DNA of 64,000 nt from Ophiodon elongatus (Eukaryota; Chordata; Actinopteri; Perciformes; Hexagrammidae), in contig JACSYO010001932.1 of assembly GCA_016806645.1 (NCBI GenBank), forward strand, positions 222,501-286,500, read 5' to 3'. The translations under genes and the position numbers were made by a program. How positions within the stretch are numbered: position 1 is the first letter of the stretch; each line of letters starts with the position of its first letter. Below, in pieces: positions 1-11,736 of the stretch. Below the pieces are notes generated by a model. It worked only from the letters and a program-made list of their open reading frames with translations, searched no databases and was not told where the DNA came from.

Positions 1-97
1 ATAGCTGTTTACGCAGAGGGACATAGAAATTGCTGCTTGGGGTCCAAATGTAAAAATAAAAGTGATTGCTCATCTCCGAGCAGACAGAGAGGCTTAC

Positions 98-199
98 CCC
101 AAACTCCTTTACTCCCCTTTGTGGCGTCTTCGAGTAGTTCCACAATTTGATCATGGACACCGTCACTGGCTGATCGAAGACGACGTACACACGGTTCAC
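98..199 (-). CDS. katnip: katnip coding exon 24 (module 4, last exon in window)
   Basis: 34 codons: VNRVYVVFDQPVTVSMIKLW, then NYSKTPQRGVKEFG. Human continues with a VDD..VYNG strand, which must lie in an exon left of this window. Acceptor ccacacag, donor GGG|gtaagc, phase 0. Positions 1-97 are intron. Confidence 0.93.
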
Positions 200-3100
200 C
201 TGTGTGGAAACAATCAATACACTTAAACAAATGTAATGGGAAACTCTCCTCCGTGAGTGTTGACTGAATGCACTCTCTCTCTCGCAAATCCTCACCAGCC
301 CGGGGAGCACCGGGGCCAACCACATACATCTTCCATCGTGGGTGCTGTTGACTCCATCTATTAATTTATCCGGAGTCCTCACGTCACCGCTCACATTGTC
401 CAGTACGTTCACACTGTCTGGAAAAGCAGCGATGTCTGGTGGACACAATGTTGAGGAACAGACACAAATTTATACTCATTTCTAGAGTTTAGGTTCGTGA
501 AGACAGACGCACGAAGGTCGACATAAACTCATAAGAAAGGATACTGTTGTCACTGAGACTGATCTTCTCGTGGTTTTGGTCATAAAATTCAAGGCCGTTG
601 AGGCCGATGTAGTACGGGTCTCCCCAGGTTGTTAACAGCTGCAGCTGAAAGATGACTGATGGGCGAAGGTCAAGGAATATAACAACATGTGCAGCACGCA
701 GTCCGGCTGTGTCCGAAGTCATTCGCTATATATTATATAGTGCACTATATTATATAGTGCACTATATTTACCCTCCACTATTCAACTGAGTGTCTGAATT
801 TGAACTTTATCTCCCTCAGAAATAATGATTAAAAAAAAAGTAGTGACCATGAAAGTGCACACTACTTTGCCGATGATTTTATAAGTGTCATAAATCCCAT
901 TGTACAAATTGGGAGTAGTGAATGAGTGATTTCAGACACAGCCTTCATCTTTAACAAACATCAGAACAGATCCTCCATTTTCCATGAATCAATGACGGCA
1001 CACACACACGAGGTAATTAAAGCACCACTGGGCTGTAAACCAGCTGTTACTGGTACACAAAACATGGCTGCATATAGAGTAATTAGGTATCAAGCACATC
1101 TGCCGCTGATTTGATCAATTAATCAATTAATCAAAAACAGTAATCATTGACAATTTAAAAAAAAATGTGTTGCAGGCCTAATGCAGATTGTTTAATATTG
1201 CTTGAACATACAAATCCAATGTGTTCATTTGCAAAAGAACAGTGTGGACAGTCTGATTTGCCAGCAGTTTGAACAAATCCAAAGATTCAACTGACATTGC
1301 ACACAGTGCCAATAAACACAAGTGTCCAAAGCATGTCAGGATACATCCACAAGGCATGATGGGAGCTTCATAGTCCATGCTGGCCTGTTCTTGTTTCTTA
1401 GAGCGTCCTCTGAATTAGAGACGACAACATTAAAAATGAGTACGCGCAGTTTTCAAACTTCTTCATGAACTAACAGTTCGTGCAAATTAAATGTACGGCT
1501 CCTACTTGTGGAAGTCCTGCGCACTCTTGTTGTCGGTGGGCGTCTGGAGGAAGTCTATGAAGAGGAGCTCCTGGGCAAAGTCAAAGTGACAGTTGCCCGG
1601 TCCCTTCCGGATCAGGAATCCCTCCAGTGGGGAGATGGCAACATCGTCCATGAACACGTGGATCACCTTCACCTGAACCAAATATGTGAGAAACGCTATG
1701 TTTTATGTGTTTCTTATAGTCTCCTGAATAGAAACTAATAACTAATCCATGCCTTCCAAAAACATTAATTAATCTCTGGCTCCACCTGAAGCAGCTGACA
1801 CTGTTAAGTAATTTATGCCTGACAGAAAGGTGACTCACCCCTCTGTAAGAGTCCTCAGCGGACTTGTTGTAGTTCCAGATACGGAGTCCAGCGATAGTCT
1901 GGGTCTTGTTGAATGTCATGTTCAAGGTGTGTGGCTCTCCATAGGAGAAAGGGATCAGCCACATGTGCTGGTCATCAGTGGTAATGTTGTGGCCATCTAT
2001 AAGCCTGGGGAAAGAAAACAGACATTGAAGACGGCACCAGACATTGTAATGATCTGATCTAAGATTCTAGAGTTTTCTCTGAGAGCGGGGTTAGGGGAAG
2101 TAAGGGTGTAAGAGAGTGACATATAATGTTTTCATAAAGTTATTCTATGACATTTACTGTACATGAAAAGAAAACTGTGTATTCAACGTTCTCAGCATAT
2201 AGTGTCAGGCGTACTTATCAAGCGTGCGCAGGTCGCATTCGTACTCAGGCAGGTCATTCAGGTCCCCGGGAGAGGCAGCCATCATGCTGAGGTCCATAGG
2301 TAAACTCTCTCCGTCCTTCCCCACCACCTCCAACCCTGTCAGGCCCATGTAGTGGGAGTCCCCCCAAGTCAACACCAGCTCTAGTCTAAGGCCTGGAGAA
2401 GGAGGGAGACCGCCATTATAAGTATCCAAACAACAAAACAGAGAACCGATCATGTGACGACAGGATGCTGATTATCTACTCACACTTTCCAGTGTACATC
2501 CCGGGAATAAGCTCCATGTTCTCCTCAGATTGACTCACAGTGGGGTTGAGGTGGAGTTTTAACTAAGACAACATGTAAACACATTAACTATAACAGTGTT
2601 ACACTGTATTGTTGATGTTGTGATAGCTAATTTACTCTTGATGCCCGTTATACTGTCTTTCCTCAATGTGGAACGCTGAACACTGTTGGTTCCTGCACAA
2701 TACATTTTCATTTAATTTTGCTGAACAGATGGATTGAATGTTCGGGGTCTTTGCTTAGTTATCACTGTCACAGGTGGAAATAAGGCAAAAAACCTGCACC
2801 CGCTGCTGATAAGGCCTGTACTTACTTTGAGGTCTTCTTCTCGGAAGCCAGCCTGTGTGAAGGGTCTTTCCTCTCCCTCTCCATCAGCGGTGCGTGGCCT
2901 CTGCAGCTCCTCCTCCGCCGCCAGGCTCTCAGGTCCCTCACCATCACTGAGGAAGGTCTCATCGTAACGAGACATAGCCTCCAGGATCTCGTCATCAGTA
3001 GTAAACAGGATGGTGTCACCAAATTGGTCCAACTCTGAAGTGGCAACAGAGTGAGGAAAAAAATGAAGAGCTGATCACAAGTAACACACAAAAGGAGCAT

Positions 3101-6100
3101 GAAAGACTTGTGAGGCTGTTGCGTTCAGGTACCTCCAGACAGGGTCCCAGAAGCCTTGGCAATCTCGCCCCTGAAGATGCACCTCCCATCCAGCAGCATT
3201 TCCACCTCCTTCACCCCTCGGAAGGAGTGAATGCGTGACTTGTTGTAGTTCCACACTCGGATCATGGCCACCTGGTACGGAGCACCAAAGTCCAGGAAGA
3301 TGGTGTGGCTACGACCAGGGGTGAACGGTGCTAGCCAAAGATGCATGTCATCCTGGGTACGATTAACGCCATCAATCAAGTTAGTGACCACACGTGGATC
3401 TTTGCCGTATGCGGGGAGAATGTTGATGTCGGGTGGGTCAGCGCGGATGTGAGCAGGTCGTAGGGGCACGCCACTGGAACTGAAGACCTCGAGGCTGTTG
3501 AGGCCCACGTAGTGGCGATCGCCCCAGGTGGACAGGATGTTGAGGACCAGCCTTTGGCCCTGCGGCAGCACAGGGATCTCAAACTCGTCCTCCCGCTCCA
3601 TGGATTGATCATCGTCAAGGCCTTCACACAATGCCCCCTGGGCGGTGAAGGGGGGATGTGGGCTCCTGGGTGCTGTGGAGAGGTTGGCCGGGACTGTGGG
3701 AGGACCACGGCCCTGGCGCTGGAGGAACTCATCAAAGATGTCCCCTTCGAAGCCCATGTTGGAGATGCGTCCACGTTGGAATTGGTTGAATTTAGTAAGA
3801 GAGTCCCAGGACTCCATGAGGGTGTCATCCTGTTGGCTGTGCAGCTGGGCCAGAGAGGTGTACTGCCTCCTGCTAGCGTTCACCAATGACATTGGCTCCT
3901 CTGGAGAATACACAAAGATTGGTGTTATTTACAAACAAGCCACAAGAATTAAGATAATCCTTTTATGACTGTAAACTGCCTTTACATTTATCCAATAACA
4001 TGTCATACACTAAACATCTCATCTCTCTCTAGTTATACATTTAATGAATGAGCCCATATAAAATAAGACTGTATATTTAACAGTTCCCTAGAGAAAGATA
4101 TACCTAGGTTGTACATTTGAAAGTTTGAGTACTTGCATGAGCCTCAAAATGGCTCTTAAATCAGTGAGTTTGTTATTATTAATTTGTAAACTGGCAGATT
4201 GCGGGATTATAGTTGAAGTGGCAGTCTGTTTTGTAACACCACAATCTGCTCTTTTCCACAATTGTATTTACATTCAGAGAGAGATTTGAAGAGACGTCAG
4301 TTTTATTTAAATTTCAACGAGGACATTTTTGATCAGTTAGAAAGTGCCATGTGTAAGATATGGCGAGAAATGTAGTTAACATTATTAACGGAATGTGAAG
4401 AGGTTACAGTGTTGACATTATGTCAAAGACACCGACTTAGCATGTGGTTACATCGTGCACATTGCACCTTTAAAGAATTAGAAGATGACAAAAGTAAATC
4501 AGCAGCAGAGAGAATGACAATCTTTACACAGCACAACGGCCACGACAACAAACATGGCTGCTCACTAAGGTTATAAGGATTCTAGAAAACTAAACTATAT
4601 GAGTAGCAGCCCTTTAAATTTCCACGCAGTCCAATGACAGGCATGACATAGTGCTGTACCTTCACTCCATAAATTCATGCTCCATGTGGTGAATGTCTCA
4701 AAAACATCTAAAAATGATCAAGGGAGCTACACTTTGAATTGGGAGCCAGGGATGAGATGTATAAAGCCACGTGATCCAGACAGTACTCCTAAAATAAATA
4801 GTGAAAACAAAAATGCAAAGCCTTCAGCTCATAGCTATTTGGGTGAAGAATCCTGACATACTGTCTGATGAGTCTTTCTTCCGATTCCTTGTTTGGGAGT
4901 TACTAATAGAGTTCAATAATAAATGTGTTATCATTTTAAGAGATTATTACGTTGAATGAAGAGTTGTAATAGTTTGTGAGTGCCCTGATTGGTGAAATAC
5001 AGCACAAAATAATCACATATAAAAGGTGTCCCTTTGTGTTTCGGTATCATAACTTTAAACATTCCTACCTGTGTTTGACAGTGCAGTAGCTCTATGATGC
5101 TGCTCCTCTGTCTGCCTGGCAGTGACGGCACTGTTTCGAAATGAGCTCCGGCGTCCGCTGACGGGCCTGTCGAGCTTTTGCTCTGCGAGCTCCTCCAGCA
5201 GGTCGCAGCTCAGATCCAAAGAGTCAGCCTTCCACTGACCCCCATTTGCCGTCCCCTCGATCACCCGACACACTCGGCCAGGGTTACACGGCAGCTCCGG
5301 GAGCATTGAAGATGACGAGGCTGTGGGAGATTTGGGCTCTGCAGAGTGCTGAGGCACCAGCCACCGGGGCCTCTCCCTGCTGGCCTCGCATCCCTCTGGA
5401 GCTCCTCTGTTCAGGGGCTGCAGCCACTGGGGGGCCACCCGTGAGGATGACGGCTGGGTGGTGACCGTCTGCTCCATGGGTGCAGGCGGTTCAACCGGCT
5501 GCCTGAGAGAGAGAGGCTCCTCTGAGACTGACAGGTCAAAAGAGTTTCCCTTGGTGGAGGGGCGACGAGCGGAGGATGAAACCCCCACTGGTGAAGGAGT
5601 GATGGGTGGTAGCAGTGTATGTGGTTTCTCCTGCATGTCTATCATAGCCTGGCCTGCGTCTGATGGCTGCTGATTCCAACTGTGGTGGTGCTGGATGCTG
5701 CTGCCCTCCCCACCCTTCCTGTCCTCATGGTGCTGGGGGCTGGTCCCCCGTAGATTGTGTCCCGAAGACACGGGGCTGGAAAAGAAGGAGTCTGAAACCT
5801 GGAAATCCCGGAGGTCAATCGTGGTGCTGTAGTCAAAGACCTGGTTGCCGCAGCCCTTCTCCAGCTCACCTTCAAACACCAATGTGCTGTTAAGGTACAG
5901 CTTTATATGCCGTGCACCAATGTCAAGATCCTAAAAAAGAGACAGAACTTCAATTTACCTGAATATACAGGTTCAAAAAACCATTTGGCTGGTGCTACAA
6001 AACGCCTAATTATTTAAGATTTGAATATCTGACATCTACACAAAATACATTTTACATATGTGACTAAATATTTAAAAAAGGATATGAATAGAAAACGTAA

Positions 6101-9100
6101 ATTAATCAAAAGCAATGAATTTGGGGTTCAATTGTATCACAGGAAAATATCTGGCACTTCATATTATGTGATATTTTGAGTACTTAATGATTGTAATTTA
6201 AGCAAAGCCACAAACCAAAAATGCATAAAATCCCCGAAAGTATAGCACTTGGGAAAATTTCCGTAATGTACAATTGATACATTTACCTATTTCTCACATG
6301 CAGAGTAAGAGTTCTCCAAGCTGGCAGTAATTAGCACTCTCACAGATACAAAGTCGTGGCTAAAGCCCAACTCAAATCTGCTCAATCCCCAGACAGTAAA
6401 CTAATATAGATTTAGGTTAAACTAGAACCTATTCCCCACCAACAGCTCCTTACCTTCGAAGGTTCAAGACATCAAGTAACTCTAGATAGCAGTGGTAACA
6501 TAGAAAGAGATACGATGAGGTGTTTGTACCCCTCTATGAGCAGCAGTGAGGTTGAGAGGCAGAAGCGCACGTTTCTCCCCAACACTAATCCTCTGGGGCT
6601 AATCTCTCACTGTTCCACATTTGGACAGTGTGACTGGCAGCTCAGCCAGCCAATGTTAAAAGAGAACCACCCCCCCCTGACGGAACCACGCCAATACATT
6701 TGCCTGCATTATAGTGTCAACACACAAGCATGTTGGATTTATGCGCAGATCTACAGACAGCAAAATGAATAATCTCTGCACTTGAGCAACGGATAAATCA
6801 AAAGCTGTGAGGAACAGATTGCATTTCTGTTGAACAAATGTTTTACTTCTTATAATCTGTAATCCCACATAAACAACATTTTTAAAAAAAAGCACATACG
6901 TTGAGGCTTCTGTTGTAGTTCCAGATTTTTATGCGAGACATTCCGAAGTCTGGGGAGCGCTCGGTGTTCCTGATGATGAAGTAGAGCTGGATGGGGGGGT
7001 GGAGTGGACACGTCCACATGTGACGCTCTTTGTTGGTCTGTCAACCCAAGAGAATAGACAAAAAAATATATGTCCATGTAAATAGTAAGATTCGTTCACA
7101 AATGTTTGGAGCAACCATAAACTTGTATGCAATTTGCCTTTTACACAACAGACAGATGTAAAATGACTGCAGCATCCTATTTAGTTATTCAAGCTTCAGA
7201 GCCCTGTTATCGTGCATGCTTGTTTACTGTCATGGCCTACTGGGACAATAAAATGGAACAGAGTCATAAATAATGTGCGATCCTGCTATTGTCTGTCTAT
7301 TAAAATGTTTGTGAATGCTGGAAAAGGGTCGACTGTAGTTTTAATTTCATCCAAAGATAATTTGCAAATGTGATGACAATAGCGAAAATGAGCAGAGGCT
7401 CACCTTCACCTTTCCATTGACAAGTGCCCCCAGATTCCCGGGGTAGTCAGCGTTTCTGATGTCTAGGTCGTGAGGAGACACATACAGCTTCTTGTTTCTG
7501 AGGCAGAAGAACTGCAACTCAGTCAGCCCAACCTGCAAAGCGTTCCCCCAGTTTGACAGGATCTCCATGGTAACATATAATGCAGGGGTGACCTCAGCCG
7601 AGGACAGCATTCTCTGCAATGATAAAAAAAAAAAAAAAAAAAAAAAAAGCTTTCACAAGTGCCTCGGTTCACTTATGTGTCTATCACACCCAGTGGTATT
7701 AGGGTTATTCATTCTGCGAGACAGTGTTACCGACTCACCGGCTCCTTGCGAGAGTCTGCTTTGACACTCTGAGGTGTGCTGTAGCTGGGTCCTGATTCAA
7801 GTTTCTCCAAGGCTTTCAGCAGTTTCTGTTGTTGCCTGAACAAAAAGGATGAGATCCTCAGCTCCACTGCTTTGTCTCTGGTGCCTGACCTTCAGATTAA
7901 TGACGAGAGCTGGCTACACTGATAAATATTTCTTCAAAGTCAGAGGGTGTACACACCATAAATTTCTGTAGGGCTGCCCGTCGACTATTCGGTTGTTTTG
8001 GTCTTAGTTGACTAAGATTTCTTTAGTCGATTGGCCTTTTTTTTTATGCTTTTAAATGCTGAATGACTTATGTCCAAGAAACCTATCAGTTTGTCTCCGG
8101 TAAACACACAAGTGAAATTTAACAACTTACTGCTTCATCCACACACGCTTGTCACAGAGTAGAAAAGCACATTGCTATCGCCAGATAGTCTCATTTTCTG
8201 TAACCATCATAGCATAGTGATTAGCCAGCTAGCTAACCAGCGGACAGCTGGGTAGTCACCATGTTTTAATGCTACACTGATTACAGAAAATGAGCTCACC
8301 GACGCTTGGGAGAAGGACAAGCTACCTAGCTACCGCGATGCGAGCTGAAACATCACTTTACAGCCTTACTGACGTGCGTTGTCACCATAACAACTGTGTA
8401 TGTGTGCAATATGCTGTCAGCGTACCCGGGGCCCATAAGCGTAATTCTCTGCATGGCCACGGTCACACCGCTCTCATCCTTGTTATGGCTGTTGTGGTGC
8501 ACTAAGCCATTCATCATCTGGTGTCCCCTGCCCTGGATAAAGAGGAAGCAACATAGAAGAGTCAGAGATACATAAGCTTAAGGGGCAGCGTTTACATGTA
8601 AGCATAATCCATAACAATATTATGTTATTATTATTATTAATATACTCAATTTAAATTTAAATGTGTAGAATTTTGGGTGGGCAGTAATATCAGGCCGTAA
8701 AAGTATGGGGCCTCTAAATGAGTATTATTATTAACAATCTGCTAATAGAGAAGAAAAAGGGTTTTAATAATTAGTGGCCTACATTGAGTAGTGGTGGGAC
8801 ATGTACAGTGTGTGTGCGTGTGTTGGGGGGGGGGGGCAGGCAGACCAGGTTGTTGTTGAAGAGCTCAGGACTCCGCACAGGGTCGTTTTCTCTCTGGATG
8901 GCCTGGCGCACCCTGCATGCCGTCTCCTCCGGGTCTCGCTCCTCAAACGAAGGCTTTCTGGCTGCCGACAGGGGCCTCTCCACCCGACTCCTTGGCCCTT
9001 AAGCAAGAAGCACACATCTTTTAAACAACAATCATGCACCATGCTTATCTAACAGTTGGGCCTGTCTACAGAGTTTTATTCCAAATTGGGAAATCTTGTA

Positions 9101-11701
9101 TTTGTGGAAGGTATACTTTAAATTTAAGAGCTTTCAACATTTTAAAAAGACTCACTCTGACCATCCCAGCTTTCTTCAGAAGGTGGCCTATCTAATGTTT
9201 TGCTCTTCACCAACATAGGCTTGGTGGGTATATAGGTGTCAGTGTGTTCTTTCCTTTTTGCAGACAGAGAGCGTTCAATCTTACGACCTGGAATGATGGA
9301 GAAAATCAAAACAGAGGATATTTTCATATTAGGAATATATTGTGATATTGTGAGTTTGCAGGCATAGAATGACCATGGGCTGGCTGGCTGGCTGGCTGGC
9401 TAACACATGAACAGGGCACAAACAGCTAACATTCTTGCCTATTCTCCATGTGTCCAGATTAGTGCTGATGAAGCAGACATGGAGGAGATGGAACCACTCT
9501 GGGCAATTAAGGCTCACCCTAAAAAAAAATCAATAAAATTGTACATATGAAAGTGGATGCTAAAGCCTACCTTTAGTTGAGGGTCCAAAGTCCAGCACAA
9601 TGAGGTTTGCAGAGTCAAAACGGCTACGGGAGCCGCAGGGCCGAGGGTTGGAGGAGGACTTTGAGGACGAGAGAGGCAGCCCCAGTTCATCCAGACTCTC
9701 AGTGCTCTCCTCCCTCTCAATCTGCTCTTCCACCCACTCCTCGTCGGACTCCTCCCCCGCCGAGCCGCGGTTGCTTCGCCGCATGCTAACCTCCAGGCTC
9801 CGACGCAGAACCTAGTTTACGAAGGTCAGCGTTTACGCATGCTTCCACGCACACAAGTGATCAGTGTCAGAACGAACGGGCGCGAATGCACGCACACATG
9901 CACGCTGACAGTTTAAGCATTCCCTTGATTTGTGTGACTACCACCGAAGAAACGTCGTAAATTCACACCCAGGGGCAAGGAAACAAATTTAGATGATTCA
10001 CTACATCTCATGCCACCTTGACAAGACGAAATAAAACGGTGGACATATTTCTTCTTCTGCTCACCTTCACTTCCTCGAGGTTGAGGAGTACCTTCTCATT
10101 GTGCTCCTGATTTGCTTGGCCTCCTTGGCTCTCATGCCTGGAGCTGAAGGAGTGCGACACCTTGCAGGTCTCCCTTGGGGAGCAGGGACTACGAGGCGAG
10201 CGTGGACTGGAGCTCTGTGTGAAACAAGGTGATTAGATAAAGGGGAAATGGCAGAGACGGAGAGCTGCTAAGTGGTACAGACAGCTGTATCTGACACACA
10301 GCCCCTCCCCTAAAAAAAAAACACCCACACAAGCTTAGGAGGCATTGTCATGTCTTGACTCTACCTCCATGTCTACGCTTTCATATGGCTCAAAATCCTC
10401 AGAGTAGCGCTTTTCTGGACAGATCTGCAAACTTGGTCCTCCCTCGGTTCGAATTCTGACAGAATCCTGCACACAACAAAAAAGAGAGGAAATGTGTACT
10501 CTCATCGGAAAATCTTTCTGATGCACCATAATCAAGGATTAAATATGTTGAGTAATTAGAAGCCCCTACCTGCACCCATTCTTTCCTCTGGACTTTTTCT
10601 GGGGCAGTGTGGCTCCTCTTCCTGTGGGTCTGCTCCAAATTACGGCTGTCTTCAGTTAACTGGTGGGCGCTTCGACAGACATCTGACGATGAGTAGCAGC
10701 ACAGAAAGGAACATGAGCAGCTTGCAGCAGACTATTGCCTCAGTGGAGAAGGAACACGCTGTCACATACGCAGATGGTACACAGCCACACGGCACACAGA
10801 GGAAGAACGAGGAACTGGCTGCCAGCTACAACTGTCACTATCATTTATTCACTAGGACTGGGCAAGGGATCATACTATAAAAACTACAAGCTGAGGAGTG
10901 GTGGCTATTAGCTCACGCTCTATATGGTTTGAAGATGACAGAAGCAACAAAATATGAGCAATATGGGTATGAGGTGGCGCTTTCTATTCCAGTGTAAAAA
11001 TTATTGCATGCTACGAGAACAATATTTCTCTCTGCACAATAAAGAAAGAACAAAAATAATGATCTTATATAAGACTGCTACTTTTGAGCAATATGTTTAT
11101 TTTAGTCCAGCAGCAGCATACCTGCTGTACGTGCGGGTCTCCAAGCAGGTGAGGAGGTGACACACTTGTGGTTGGAGCTCTTGGGCTGCTTCCTATTGGC
11201 TTCAGCATTGGCTCCGTTAAGATAAATGGAAAAACCTTGCTCAAGCTGTTCCAACTCAATCTCCCTGGAGTCTTTGACTTTAAGGCGCTTTAGGATCCTG
11301 AGGAGCAATGGAAACGGGTGACTACATCTACAATTATGAGTAAAGATCTGGCCAACAGTGGATCACATGTTTGAGATGGCTGAGATCAAGATTCGGGAAT
11401 CACAGGAGGACGCCAAACATGTTAAAGCTATTCTGACCTCCACTCTCCCACATTTCACACACTAATTTAGTTTATATCAAAGCAAATAACCAATCAGTGC
11501 TGCTGTTACGCAGCACTGGAAGTCATGGAGGAGTTCCATATCTCTGTGAAAACGAATCAGTCTCTCCCCGGCAGCCTGTGCTAACACTTCACCTGTTTTT
11601 GTGCTGGAGGGCGATTAAATATTCATCCTGGGTGTCGTCCACAGCAGAGGCAGGCTTCTCTCCTTGGCACTTCTTACCCTCCTTAAAGAACACCACCACG
11701 A

Positions 11702-11736
<35 letters not shown>

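Noticed and set aside
1502..1504. TAG right after katnip exon 20 read as the gene's stop
   Set aside because: A donor (CAA|gtagga) overlaps it, and exons 21-24 continue in phase with clear similarity to the human C-terminus.
8086..8345. CpG- and gctagc-rich stretch considered as an extra katnip exon or internal promoter
   Set aside because: No frame-compatible exon with splice sites was found and the flanking exons already join in phase.
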